This document shows positions 1 through 11,739 of a DNA stretch of 64,000 bases, in pieces. The DNA comes from Epiperipatus broadwayi (taxonomy: Eukaryota; Onychophora; Udeonychophora; Euonychophora; Peripatidae), in contig JAQFVV010000050.1 in assembly GCA_028023455.1 (NCBI GenBank), positions 915,411 to 979,410 on the forward strand. The letters are read 5' to 3'. Positions within the stretch are counted from its first letter, which is position 1. Each line of letters begins with the position of its first letter. The position numbers and the translations under genes were made by a program. The notes below the pieces were generated by a model, which had not been told where the DNA came from, did no database searches, and worked only from the letters and a program-made list of their open reading frames with translations.

Positions 1-133
1 TAACGACCGGATGCAAAAAAAATTTTTTTTTTACTTACGTATCTGCCTACTCTATAAATTTTTCTAGGTTCAAATGCCTAGATGGCGCCCTGTAGTGCAG
101 ATTACGTAAGTCTACCTACTCCGGATCGTTACA
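1..133 (+). mobile_element. 3' end of an LTR-like element, cut by the window edge
   Basis: About 120 bp here match the right end of the 2-kb element at 46459-48482: T-run, ACTTAC(G/A)TATCTGCC, TAGGTTCAAATGCC, GGCGCCCTGTAGTGCAG, and a final ATCGTTACA. Together with the TGTAACGAT start of the other copy, the end forms TGTAACGAT/ATCGTTACA inverted termini, as is common in Ty3/Gypsy LTRs. The copy probably continues to the left of the window. The first ~14 bases, TAACGACCGGATGC, do not align well with the other copy, so this could instead be a short independent TIR element. TA-rich sequence follows. Confidence 0.4.
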
Positions 134-830
134 ACATATATATATATGACCAGTTAATTTGGATCTTTGTAACATACAGATAGCAATTCTGATAAATTTA
201 AAGGTAATGCATTTAATTCCAGTATGGCTACATGCATATTTTGATTTGATTTATATGATTACAGAAACATATTTTCAATTTTCGGCATGTTTTATCATTT
301 CCTCTCTCATTTCAACCTCATCATATCACAAACGTCTAATGATGCAGAAACTCAAACCATACTCTCTCATTATGCATGCATGTTTTTGAACAACATCTGT
401 CCTTTGGTACAGGCTTCCAGTTTTTCTCCATGTTCATTGAATATACTGCAACTTCATTTAATTATATACAAATATAGGCAAATACTATTTACTAGCTGAA
501 TAATGTAACATATACTGGGTAAATTAAGAAAAATATTCTAAATAACCAATGGATATATGTTTTACTTATGTATATACATATCTGGATATATAGGTTTAGT
601 TGTAAGAATATATTTTACTTATAAACCCATAAACCTATGCTTAGGAAAAAAATGGTCTAATTTTTACTTGTTTACTTTTGAGGGGAGAAGCTTGAATAAA
701 ATAATGTAAGACTGCACGTAAAACAATGTTATAGTCATAGTTTGAATACACTTACAGGCAAAGATTTATTGTTTAGAAACATATTTCATTTTCCAATGAA
801 TTGATTTTTAAGTTAACTATGTGTATATAC
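134..830. other. AT-rich spacer, no supported gene
   Basis: Only short chance open frames (up to 76 codons) with no recognisable composition or motif. I see no repeat family shared with the rest of the window. Confidence 0.6.
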
Positions 831-1190
831 ACACTCAAATAAGTATGGAGAGATGCATGTTGGGAGTAACAAGAATAGATCGAAAACACAATATATGGGT
901 AAGCGAACAAACAGGTGTTACTGACCTCATTGAAAAATTTAAAAGACTTAAGTGGAGTTGGGCTGGACATATTGCTAGAAAAGATGATAATAGATGAACA
1001 ATTGAAATCTTAAACTGGATTCCAAGAGATTGTAAAAGACTCAGAAAGACACCACATGTGAGATGGATGGATGAAATAAAAAAGTGTGAAGGGGTAATGT
1101 GGAGAAGAGAGGCTAGAGATCAAAGAAGATGGATTGAACTTGGAGAGACCTTCATCCTGCAGTGGATTAATAATTGATGATGATGCTGAT
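831..1190 (+). pseudogene. 5'-truncated RTE LINE, C-terminal 3' fragment
   Basis: The plus strand encodes the C-terminal tail of the RTE reverse transcriptase found in fuller form at 17880-18250 on the other strand. Readable blocks include [34 protein letters not shown] and [11 protein letters not shown]. The frame is open across the fragment except for one TGA where the fuller copy has TGG (Trp, in DDNRW). It lacks the one-base deletion that breaks the fuller copy before KWSWAGHI, so it is useful for inferring the intact frame there. It ends with the RTE-like tail GATGATGATG. The 5' break falls at the sequence CACTCAAA-AAGTATGG, almost the same point as in the fragment at 4540-4886. Confidence 0.85.
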
Positions 1191-1925
1191 ATACACAGGT
1201 ATTATTATTATTAAATAAATATATTCTTGTGAATTAAATATTCTGAGAATTGGAAGTTTCCAAAGGTTCATTGATTTGAAAAGGTAAGAAATAAATAAAT
1301 TAATGGTTACTTAAAAATGAAGATTAATAGAATAGAGAATGTAATAGAAACTAGATAGAAAACAATCAGAAGCATTAGTGACAGTCGCCCACAAAGAAAT
1401 AAGGCCACTCTAACTCCAAGGTAAATAAAATATAATAGGACAAAACAACAAAAATAAGAATACACATGAGATGAGTTTTACTATGATTTTAAAAACTAGC
1501 ATAAATCATCTGGAAATAGAATACACTTGTTTGCTATTCTATTTATTTGATGCATTGGGATGCTGCCTTTCAGTTTTTCATGTCCAAACATTTCTGAAAT
1601 ACTTCAACAGTATGTAGAACTAGAGCTCCCCAACAGATTCTATCACCTGCCATATCTTCTCAATGAAACCAATCAGTATTGAAGCTCTTTAAAATATATA
1701 TGGTACAATTTTTGTAATGTAAATGGTGTCTGCTTCATCCTTAAAAACCATACTCATGTTCAATAAAAATATTTTATGAAGTCTTACATTGTCCATTTTC
1801 TTCTTATTTGCTATCCAACAAAGGTATGATTATACAATCAAGAACTCTATAGTGTCATAACCAGAAAAGCGAAGAAGCATATTTAATGATTTTCAGCTTG
1901 CCATTGTATTTTAAAAAATTACAAT
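1191..1925. other. AT-rich spacer, nothing recognised
   Basis: No coding signal or repeat match found by eye. A slightly less AT-rich patch at 1550-1690 has no open frame of note. Confidence 0.5.
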
Positions 1926-2380
1926 CTTTAATTAAAGGGGATTTGAACTTATACTTTCAAGGTTTCTTCAACTATTCATTCTATCATATATAACTTGATA
2001 CACATAACCACACACATGTGAAAAAGATAAATGATCTCCAACATATGTATTTCACACTGAACCAGCACTTATCAGTTGGTCCAGATCATTACCTCTCACA
2101 TACATATTTAATCATTAAGATAGCACATCTTCTAACTTGAAAGGACAGACTTCAATCGTCTCTACCATCCAACACTTCAGCCATCCATACCATTAAAATA
2201 TGAAGATTGAATGCTCTGACCCTCATGTATATGATCTTAATAGGTCTATTTAAATACACAGAGGGATGGGATATAATTCACATGTGTGTGGTTATGTGCA
2301 TCAAGTTATATAAGATGGAGTGGATAGCAGAAGAAATCTTGAAAATCTGAGTTCAAATTCCCTTTAATTACATCTTAGAT
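1926..2380 (-). mobile_element. Family C foldback SINE with hammerhead-like core (copy C1)
   Basis: The left and right arms are inverted copies of each other. The outer ends carry tRNA B-box-like sequence (GAGTTCAAATTCCC on the right), followed inward by TATATAAGATGGA and CACATGTGTGTGGTTATGTG. Between the arms, at 2037-2083 on the minus strand, is CCAA-CUGAUAA-GUGCUG-GUU-CAGUGU-GAAA, a hammerhead-like core with one core change (G8 to A) and a poor cleavage site. It belongs to the family at 14286, 17113, 52100, 52990 and 53235. It is non-coding and probably long inactive. Confidence 0.7.
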
Positions 2381-2993
2381 TTCTATATTTACATTACACT
2401 AGTATTGATTTATTAGACAATCTTTAAACAACTGTTTGTAATGCCTGTATATTTCATCGATAAGGAGTTCAAATCTCACATACAATAAATTAGATAAAAT
2501 AATAGTTCTATATATAGCTAATTCAGTTGTGATCGTTATTTGACTGTGATTAAAGATGTTATGTTTTGACTTGTTCAAAGAAGCAACACCCCATTGAGAA
2601 GCAACAACGCATTGAAGTCTCTTCTGTGCAGTAACATTTAAGTCCAAATTTTCTACTTATAATATTATCAAAATATTTAAATGGACTTGCATTCTGAAGT
2701 TGATAACTATTCAGGCTATAAGTTGCTGAAGATTTCTTGTCTGCCACTGCCTGGTAAAGCTTTTTAAGTTTTTTTTAACCATAATTACTAAACAGAAGTC
2801 TACATTAGATGCATTCAAAACAAAACCTTAAATACATTTTGTGGATAATCTTTTGAATAGACCAAAATAGCATAAACATCAGGATACTGTAAATTTTGAA
2901 TCCAAGAATAAAGAATTCTTGTTTATTCTTTTAATTGATTCCATTAAAAATTTTATCATCTAAACTGTATTTTATACTTGGTTAATTATATTG
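2381..2993. other. AT-rich spacer, no supported gene
   Basis: Chance minus-strand frames of 62 and 82 codons have no domain, signal or repeat support. Confidence 0.5.
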
Positions 2994-3105
2994 TATATAA
3001 ATAGGTTTTTTTTTACTCACGTGTCATAGCATCAGCCGGGACAACTGCTTGTAAAGCAGATGTCGCTGACCTCTCGACCACCAATGCTTGACTATATATA
3101 AATAG
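2994..3105 (-). mobile_element. tRNA-derived SINE (S1) with target-site duplication
   Basis: The minus-strand body (about 3005-3094) has the tRNA-like head GGTCGAGAGGTCAGC (box A-like), then GCTGATGCTATGACACGTGAG and an A-rich tail. The B-box segment present in sister copies (GGTTC-containing) is deleted. The flanking duplication TATATAAATAG occurs at 2994-3004 and 3095-3105. Sister copies lie at 3155, 37133 and 61287. The window shows no evidence of which LINE mobilises it. Confidence 0.8.
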
Positions 3106-3138
3106 TTTTGCAAAATCACAGCCATAAAAATAGAAAAC

Positions 3139-3278
3139 AAGAATATTAATTATAGCAAGCGTTGTTAGCCGAGAGGTCATCACAGCTGCCTTGCAAGCAA
3201 GTAGTTGGTTGCAGACGGTTATGGGTTCGCGTCCCGGCCGATGCTATGACATATGAAAAAAAAAGAATATTAATTATA
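3139..3278 (+). mobile_element. tRNA-derived SINE (S2) with perfect 16-bp duplication
   Basis: The body (3155-3262) begins GCAAGCGTTGTTAGCCGAGA (box A-like TTAGCCGAGAGG) and contains the B-box-like GGGTTCGCGTCCC, the family 3' sequence CCGATGCTATGACA and a poly-A tail. The 16-bp duplication AAGAATATTAATTATA is exact at 3139-3154 and 3263-3278, which indicates a fairly recent insertion by target-primed reverse transcription. It lies 50 bp from S1 in the opposite orientation. Confidence 0.9.
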
Positions 3279-4535
3279 ATAAATGGTAGCATTTTAGAAA
3301 AAGTGAGTTAAATAAGATGATAAAAATCGAGTAAAGTCAAATCTTTGCAGGTAAATAAATAAAAGAACATTTAATTAATATGATTTGCTCATTAAAAATA
3401 TTGTGTTTAGTATCAATCGCATTTACACTTTAGAAAATGACTGAAAATTTCTCATATGGGAAAATAAATATGTAAAAAAATTCAATTGAGAAAAATAAGC
3501 TAAATATAATAAATGGAAATGAAACAGTGCATTTTAACGCATTTGCATATTTAAAAAATTAGAATAAACTAAATGCCCTTGTGCAGGCTTACAAATAACC
3601 AAGTTACTTTATTCAGCGTAAAAAAAAACATTTAATTATTTAATATTTGCAAGAGCAAATAAAATTTCAGAAGGAACGTTAGCATCTACATTTTAGTTTG
3701 TTGCATAACGTTAGCATCTATCTTCTAATACATGTAACAACTAATCTTTCTTTAACTAAATAAGATTTGGAATCAATGGATGATACAAAGTCTTTTAGAA
3801 ACTGTTTTTCCTCTTATAGTTTGTAATTTGCAAATTGAGAAGCAGTAAGAACGCATAGTGGCAACAACTCATAAAACTCAAAGTTTGCTACATCTTACAT
3901 TTCTTCAGTTTTGAATATCTTTATATGTATTTAATAATGCGTGCCTAGAGCTGATTTATTACAGCGCATGCCTAGAAGTTGGTGGAGAAACTTTTGTAAA
4001 TAGAATATAAGATTGCAAGCTAGATATTGAAAAAGAAATTGAAAATAGAAACACAATATCTAAGTCAATTTTAATAACAGAAATAATAATATAATATAGA
4101 TAATTATTTATATCAACTTCAGCTTAAATACTATACAAACTAAAGAATTGAAACTGATGTTTTATTTGGTAATTGGGGATTGTTAAAACTAAATCAACTT
4201 CTTTGATCCTTCAAATAAATATGATTTCGGAGCATTTATGCTGTACATATATCAATTGTGGCATCATTCCATTTTTCCATAGTTTACAGATGTTTCCCTA
4301 TTGGTTAAGAATAGCCAATGGGAATTACAGTTACATCCACTTCAATTCTATATGCAGCTGTTATAATTTTTTAAAAAGAGCAATATTGAATAAAATTATG
4401 AAAGTTTTTATATTATAAAATACTGAGGCCTCAAAGACAGATACATTTTGGAAAATATATTGAGGAAAAAATAAAAACTTTCCCAAAGGTATTTATATTA
4501 TTATACTACAAAATCACCATTTGCATATGAACTGT
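3279..4535. other. AT-rich spacer, nothing recognised
   Basis: No repeat match or coding signal. The 81-codon frame at 4173 has no supporting features. Confidence 0.5.
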
Positions 4536-4886
4536 ATCATCATCATCATCATCAACCATTATCAATCCACTGAAGGATGAAGGTCTTTCTAAGTTCAGTT
4601 CATCATCTCCAATCTTTAGCTTCTCTTTTCCACATCATCCCTGCACACTTTCTTATTTCATCCATCTCACATGTGGTCTCTTTCTGGGTCTTTTACAATC
4701 ACCTGGAATCCAGTTTAATATTTCAATTGTTCATTTATTATCATCTCTTCTAGAAATATGTCCAGCCCAACTTCCTTCACTCTTTTAATTTTTTCCAATG
4801 AGGTCAGTGTACCTGTTTGTTCTCTTATCCATATATTGCATTATTGATCTCTTCTTGTTATTCCCAGCATGCATCTCTCATACTTC
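4536..4886 (-). pseudogene. 5'-truncated RTE LINE, 3' fragment
   Basis: On the plus strand it starts with an ATC microsatellite (the GAT tail of the minus-strand element) and CAACCATTATCAATCCACTG, then matches the C-terminal and 3' region of the RTE at 17863-18222. The frame is degraded by several indels. Its 5' truncation lies within about 10 bp (consensus coordinate) of the truncation in the copy at 831. Confidence 0.85.
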
Positions 4887-5149
4887 TTTGTTTGTATTAT
4901 ATGAGACATAAAATTACATTTCTAAAAATAATACAGATGAGAAAAGACAGATCAGATTGGATTAGTGATACTATGCAGTTTCAATACAGATTTGTTTGTT
5001 CTTTGAATGTATTTATAATTTAAATCTAGTTTAGAAATGATATAGTAATTTCTAGACTAATAAATCAACAGTAGTAATCTTTATCACAATTATTTTTCAA
5101 TAAATAGAGCAACAAATTTAGTCAATAAGTGAGAGTTATGGTTCTGGTG

Positions 5150-5290
5150 TAGCACACTGAAAGAGTGTTCAGCTGTGTTTAAGAAAAAGAGACTGGTTCT
5201 TACAAAGAAAATAAAATCTTTTTGGTTGCAAACATTAAAAACATTTTACTAATTTATTACAAATACAAACAAAAAAAACTATATTTATTT
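5150..5290 (+). repeat. Dispersed repeat shared with 41610-41720
   Basis: AAAGAGACTGGTTCTTACAA, then AAGAAAATAAAA, TTTTTGGTTGCA and CTAATTTATTACAAATACAA match a segment near 41620-41710 in the same orientation with about 85-90% identity over ~110 bp by eye. Family unknown; no terminal repeats seen. Confidence 0.55.
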
Positions 5291-6330
5291 AAAATGAATG
5301 GTAACAAAGATATGACAGCTAAAAGTTTGACTCTTGTAAACCAAATTGTAGAATCAAAATCTTGGGAGATGTTGGTGGGAAAATTGACAGTTCCCTAATT
5401 TCTAAAAGTGTTCCATAAAATTCAATAAAAATATGATCATTGAGCCCATAATGAATAGGTAACATAATTGTAATATTACTCAAATTGGTATATCACTATT
5501 TATTATGTATTATCAAAGATAATATTGTTTGGAAAATAATGTTTGAACTATGTGTTAATTATGGACCCTGAATTATTCAAAAAAGAACTTTGCACCTAAT
5601 ATTATTCCATGGGAAGTAATGATTGGATCAAGAAAATACCATAATATGATAATCCAACAGATTAGAAGACAATATATAATGCCTATATTAATTATTTCTT
5701 TGGCTGTAATACTTATTATACTAAAGCACTATTAAGTATTTGTCCCTCTCTTCTATAAATTTTTCTGCATTAGTTATATGACTTTTATAAATAATATCAA
5801 TATTATTTTTATTAGATATTGCAATAAATTTAATAGTTAAAGCAGTAGCAACTCTCTGCATACCATAGTCTCACTCAGTGTAAGTCATAGTTATCAATGA
5901 GTATTAGAAGATTTGTGCATGAAAATGGTGATCATGTTTGATGTTTTAGTGGTTTAATACCGTTGATAGTTCTGACTTTAGAATAATCTTCTTCCTCATA
6001 CTTTTTTTTATAAATTTAAAAATAGAAAGGTAAAATCTCTAAGAAAATCTGTTATACAGTAAAAAATTGTTACTGCATTGAAAAATTTAATAAACATTTT
6101 ATACTAAATTTTATTGAATGTTAAGTTAACATTACTATTAATACTGCTACAATGTTGTCAACTGTGCTTATATGTATTCAGATGATAGCATTATGCTCAG
6201 ATGTGTGTTTTTGTTTAGAATTTAATATAATATCCATCAATACCTCTCAATGTGTATTAAAATTGAATAAATAAATAAATGTTTTGATAATTTTGTATTT
6301 GTAAACAGTTTGATGTCCAGAAGTGATGGG
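5291..6330. other. Spacer containing a family A fragment
   Basis: About 5835-5955 holds a degraded family A foldback end (CTCTCTGCATACC, TCACTCAGTGTAAGTC, ATCAATGAGTATTAGAAG, ATGGTGATCATGT). The rest is AT-rich and unrecognised. Confidence 0.45.
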
Positions 6331-6399
6331 TTGGGATATGATCCAGTGGCATGGACTCTGGCATCTGCTGTAATACCACCACAGAAAAAACACACCAGT

Positions 6400-6475
6400 C
6401 TCAATATACATTAATTTCTGCCCTGGTCCGGGTTCGCTTCCCAGTCAATGCTTTGACATATAATAAAAAAATAAA
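6400..6475 (+). mobile_element. Degraded tRNA-derived SINE fragment (S5)
   Basis: GGGTTCGCTTCCC, CAATGCTTTGACATAT and an A-rich tail match the B-box and 3' part of the SINE family seen at 3155 and 61287. The tRNA-like head is lost or too diverged to recognise. Confidence 0.55.
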
Positions 6476-6709
6476 AAAAATATTTTATTATTTTTTAGAT
6501 TGTGATCATTTTCATAAGGATATTTTTAAGGTAACAAAATATGTTAAATTTAAAAAATAAAAAATATTAAAACATTTTAAACCACTAAATATTACATGAG
6601 CACAATTTCCTAAGATTACTAAGGTTTGCACTAGGTAGCATCACTGTATGGAAAGTTTACTGCTTGGTAAATTGTAATTTATGAATAATAAGAGAATAGC
6701 CAACATAGA

Positions 6710-7440
6710 ATTTAACTGGATTATGAGTAAAGGATAGGCAACAAGATGGGTGAGAATGGTAATAGAGTATACAGAAGATTTGGATAAAGACTTTATGTCA
6801 GTATACTCATAATGGCAGCAATGGGATAGAAGAATAAATGCATTAATAAAAAATAGGGAGTTGGAGAGATGGACACCTAGTATGAAGAGTAAAAAGAGTT
6901 TAAATGTATATAGAAATATATGGAATATTGGATGGAAGTTAATTTATGAAAATAGCAAGGAAAGTAATTTACTGTTTAAGGCTTGAACAGGATCTTTACC
7001 AATAAGTAAATATGCATATAAATGAGAAAATGTGGGTGTATTGTCTGCAAGTTGTGTAAGGAAGGCATAGAAAATATTATGTGTTGGTTAATTGAATGTA
7101 AATGCTTACAAGCAGAAAGAGTGCAAATAATGTATTTGTGGGAAAAGAAATATAAACAAAGTGATTATAAATAAAGTTGGTTCTTGGCTTTTATGCTGGG
7201 TTTAGAAAAAGATAAAGGGGATCTAGATATAAAAGCCATAGAATGGACAAAGATAAGGTTATGGAAAAGGGATAGAACAGGATAGAGAAGAATATGGAAA
7301 AACAGGTTGGGAAATGGAAAGAGAAAGTAAGGTGACTAACAGGCTTCTCTGGGCATAGTGGCTGAGAGATTCATATCCTTGAGAAAGGAGAAGCCATAGT
7401 GCATTGAATTGCATAGCATTGCTATTATATTAAAAAGGTT
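6710..7440 (+). pseudogene. LINE 3' fragment with C-terminal zinc-knuckle-like region
   Basis: Broken frames on the plus strand match the minus-strand fragment at 37660-38412: (I/L)NALIKNRELERW, then SMKSKKS, YRNIWNI and a Cys/His cluster C-I-V-C-K-L-C-KEGIENI...LIEC-K-C. C-x2-C followed by E...(H)..L..EC is the pattern at the C terminus of several LINE reverse transcriptases (zf-RVT type). The 3' region ends with GTGGCTGAGAGATTC, shared with the other two copies. Several stops and frameshifts mark it as dead. The element is not the RTE at 17.9 kb. The clade is undetermined because the RT domain is missing. Confidence 0.65.
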
Positions 7441-7534
7441 TATGAATTATTTATAAAAACTGGATTACATCTGGATAGTGAATTGAATTTGGAATTTGAA
7501 TTGTTGAATTTACAATCCCATGAGTAAATTCAGT

Positions 7535-10500
7535 ATCATCATCATAATTTTCAAGTATTTATGAGTCCATTGCTAGATGATCATTTCAAGTTTAATCCAA
7601 TTTCTTTGATCGATATTCTTTCTTTTCCACATCACACAAACTTCCTTATTCTATCCAATCATACCACATGTGGTCTCTTTTTAGATTTTCTATAATCTCC
7701 TGGAATCCAGTTTAAAAATTAACTGTCCACCTATGATCATAACTTCTAGCAGTCAGATAATTTCATTGTGTTACTTCTTTCAGTGATATTAATGTTACTT
7801 GTTAGTCTCTCAATCAGGTATTATACTTTCAATCCATTGTTATTTTCACCATAGTTTTCCATATTTTATTGAATAATCTGAAATTTCTGCATTACTCTTC
7901 TGTTAACTGTTTAGGACTCAGTTTTATAAGTAGGAACTGATAAAACATTTTCTTTATCCAAGTTTAAACCTGTGATTAATTTCATCCATTATGTTTTTAT
8001 ATTTATTAATAATCTATTTGTAGTTAGAAGTTAATACTTTTTATTCTGAGAAAATCCATTAGACATTACTTTAGTTATGTTATATATCGCTTTGCCTTAA
8101 ATAATGGACTAGTCCATATTTCATCTTATTTTGATCAGATTAAGCATTCATCACTATGGACAAAAGGATGTGTGGATAGATAACATATGTCCAATGACAA
8201 TAATGGGCCAATAGCTAATGATGCTGACTGAATTCAACTGTTCTCAGTATAGATGGAGATATGGCCAAAATAGTCAATCCATTTTGGAGGTGAGTCAAGC
8301 AACAACATATTGCCCACTATATGACTGAGCAGTAAGGCAAATTCCTGTTAGAACTGGAAACTTTTGGACATAAACCAGACATGAAGAAAGATGTCACTGA
8401 ACAGCCAAAATGTCACTGTACCTACTCATGAGGCAAGCTATAACGATACAGCTAGAAGTGGTAGGTAAACTTAAAAGAACATGTGAAATCCCATCCTTCT
8501 ATAGTTGCATGACTTTAACACTATATCAAGCCAACAGTATCAGGTGAATATATAATATTATATATAATGTAAATACCCAACTGTATATTTGTTCATTTTA
8601 ATAAATATTATAATCATATTTCATAAGTTTGTATGTTATACATAAATCATACATGAAACACAACAAGTTATATTAGCATTTATGTTTAGAAAATCTTGCA
8701 ATATTTATGAATATCTAAAACATTATTTATAAAAATTACCATATTATGCAATATCTTGATGATGTAATTTAAATAATGTCCATTTTTATTCATTTAGTTT
8801 TCTATTTTAGTCCACAAAATATTTTGGAGATATAAATCATCCCATCAGGCATCATTTCCAATATAAATCTTATTATTGCCATCATGTAATTTGCTCATTG
8901 CTGTTGCATGTTAATAAATATTTTTAGACTACTATATTAAGTTAACTCTATATCTTGATAGTCTAAATGTTTTAATCATTGTAGAAACACTTATAGAACC
9001 AAACATCTCCTAATAATTTACAAATTTTAAGCATAGCTGAATTAATCTCTCTCATTATCTACAAGAGTTCCACTATGTTAAAACAATCTAATTTCGTTTG
9101 AATCCAAAGTTGATGGTAAAAGATAATTTGTATCACACGATATTACAGCAGTAGCAAATTCATACAGTAGTGCCACTCAGTGCCAATCAGAGTAATCAAT
9201 GGATTCAAAAAGGTTTGTGCATAAAATTCATATTTAGTGTCTACTCATCCAATATCTCCAGACATGTTTCTAGTTTGTGGCTTTCGTCAATGAAGATTCA
9301 TGGATCTGAGAGCACTGCACCTAGATCTTAGGATCCAATGCAACCTCTCCAGCACCCACATTTTACCCATTCAGTTAACTATAAAGCTAGAAACCCAAGA
9401 TGAAAATATAATAAAGTTTTGAATGCAAACCCATTTGTTTGTATAGTTACACAGCTATTGAACTCAATTCAACATCTATAAATTTTGGTGTCTGCAGTTT
9501 TACTTAAACTATTCACCATTGTCCCATAGATAGGATACCTCAAAGCTATCAAAACATGTTTTCATCATGGACTTCTAACTTTATAGTTAACTAAATAGGT
9601 AAAAGTTAATTCCTGGAAGTTTGTGTTAGATTCTAAGATCTAGATGCAGTGCTTTCAAATCAAAGGCTTCTCACTTATGATTTCCACAAACAAAAAAATC
9701 AGTTTGGAGATATTGGCTGAGTAGGTAGTAGATAGGGATTTCATGCACACACCTTCTTGCATCCATTGGGTACTAAGACTTGAACTTGGTAGTGCTACTG
9801 CATGGGAGAGTTGGCCACTGGAAAACTGATATGTCTGCCATTTCTAATATCATTTTTATCATCTTTCTTAAATGCCAATATTACCACTTGTTCTCCAAAT
9901 CATCTTGTATAACATTATCATTTAGCCATTTGGAATATACTTTTGCCAACATCTTTTCAACCTTTTCAGCTGCCTTTTTTAAGATATCAATAATAATTCC
10001 AGCTTTTTCACCTTTTTCATAAATTTAACCACATCTCTCATTTCTTCACTTAAAATACTTGACATTTCATATGGCATAGGAATTATAGTGGTTAATTTAT
10101 TTTATTTTTTATTATGAAGTACTTCTTTGTAGAATACTTCCACACATTTCAAACCAACTTTCTTTTTAGTAGTTTTATTTTCTGAAATAACATTTCTTTT
10201 ATTGCTTTGTCCTCAAAAGCACATAGCTTCCATTTTATATTTATATGAATTTTCATTCAATTTATAACTTCTTTTATGAATGCGTTTTTTTACATCATTA
10301 ATAAATCTTTTTTATATCATTTTACATAATTTCAAATATTCAATTCTTTTTCACTTATCATTATTAAATATGTTCATATTATTTCTTTTCTTCATACAGT
10401 TTCTCATCTCAGGTAAAAATTTGCAGGTAAATTTCTTTTTTTTTTTTGTACCAATTTAACATTGTTAGATTTTTAGTAGAATGTAATTTATCTTTTTGTT

Positions 10501-10570
10501 AAAATCACTTAACATTGAATCATTTTCAAAGTTTGTCAATATTTTAGAAAAATGACCAAATTTTAATTTA
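7535..10570 (-). pseudogene. Old, degenerate RTE LINE copy split by insertions
   Basis: Three blocks align in order and orientation with the RTE at 17863-19890. 7535-8095 matches the 3' tail and C terminus, starting at an ATCATC tail. 8766-9145 matches the region around CCACAAAATA and GGAGATAT, near the RT GVRQGDS motif. 9825-10570 matches the region from the NYRPIS motif to the upstream basic region. Between blocks lie about 670 bp of unknown sequence (8096-8765) and a family A foldback (9153-9816). No long frame survives. The nesting shows that this copy predates the foldback. Confidence 0.75.
9153..9816. mobile_element. Family A foldback element (A1), inserted in RTE
   Basis: The ends are inverted: CAGTAGTGCCACTCAGTGCC on the left and GGTAGTGCTACTGCATGGGA on the right. 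The arms are about 200 bp and degenerate (CTACTCATCCAATATC versus GATATTGGCTGAGTAGG). The middle contains GATCTTAGGATCCAATGCAA. At 9256-9294 on the minus strand is a degraded hammerhead-like core. It sits between RTE segments equivalent to about 19090 and 19117, so it is a clean insertion. Confidence 0.75.
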
Positions 10571-11287
10571 AATATATTGGAATATTTGTGTCTCTAATTT
10601 TGTCTTAAAACATATCTTATAGCTATGAAGTGAAATGTTTAATAAACAAAACTCTCCAGCAATAAAGCCATGGGATAGAGGCTAATATGGAGATATGAAT
10701 AGTTGAATTAACTTATAAAGCAACTGAAAAAATAAATTGATGAAGGGAATTTCTAGAGGACCTGAAACATAGTTGTTACAGCATTATTCTTTTACTTTTA
10801 TTAAACAGAATTTAAATTATAAATGCTAAACCAATTTTCCAGTTAGATAAAATTTTTGACAAAAACGTTTGATTTTTTTTCCAAATAACCAACTTATAAA
10901 CAATCTATTTACCCATCAAATATGTTCATTTCTGATCAATAGGCTGCCTCACACTATTGTGGAATTGTCTAAAAACTATCTCCAATAATGAGCTGGGCCA
11001 CACTATAAAATTAACTAAATTAAGTATACTGTACAGCTGATCAGTGAGACAACAATAATGTAAACAATAGCTGATGACATAATCATATAGAAAAGCTGCT
11101 ATAAAACAAATTATTTTAAGAGAAAGCCAGTCAATAAAATAAGGATTTGGTGCCATGCTCAGGCTAATAACTTGTAGTCTGGAATGACTCTGACAGTAAT
11201 ACACATCCATTATTATATTAAACACATTCAGACATGTTGAAAACAAAATGAGAAAGTTTTTAATAGCAAGAATTATAATACTTTCAC
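10571..11287. other. AT-rich spacer, no supported gene
   Basis: The 129-codon minus-strand frame (10926-11315) runs into a family A end and has no recognisable domain; I treat it as chance. Confidence 0.45.
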
Positions 11288-11712
11288 AGAGGCAAAATGC
11301 TGCATGTAGTAGCATTACTCAGTGCAAGCTAGAGTAATCAATAGATGCAGGAAGGTTTGTGCATAAAATCCCTATGTAGTTCCTATTCATCCAATGTCAC
11401 CAAACTAGTTTCTAGCTTGCTAATGTGCATTAATTGAAAACATTATTGTATTTTCATTTGGACCCAAAACTTTATAGTTAGCTGAAAAAGTAAAAAGGTG
11501 ACTGCTGGAGGGTTGCATTAGAACCTAAGATCTAGGTACAGTGTTCTCAGATCCAAGGCTCTTTAATGATGAAAGCCATAAGCTAGAAAATAGTATGGGG
11601 ATATTAATGAGTAGGCACTAAATAAGGATTTTATGCACACACCTTCCTGCATCCATTGATTATTTCTGCTTGCATTAAGTGGTGTTACTATATGGAGAGT
11701 TTGGCCTCTATG
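11288..11712. mobile_element. Family A foldback element (A2)
   Basis: The left end GGCAAAATGC...ACTCAGTGCAAGC is inverted relative to GCTTGCATTAAGTGG...GAGAGTTTGGCC on the right. Inside the arms are GTTTGTGCATAAAATCCCTA (left) and GGATTTTATGCACACACC (right). A degraded hammerhead-like core (AATGATGAAAGCCATAAGCT, then GAAAATAGTAT-GGGG) lies near 11560-11600 on the plus strand. It carries ATGGTGATCATCTGATATTT just outside the right end, as do other copies. Confidence 0.75.
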
Positions 11713-11739
11713 TAAACTGCCTGTGTAATTATAAAGAAT

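Noticed and set aside
10926-11315. 129-codon minus-strand open frame
   Set aside because: Hydrophobic, AT-driven composition, overlaps a family A end, no domain or splice support.
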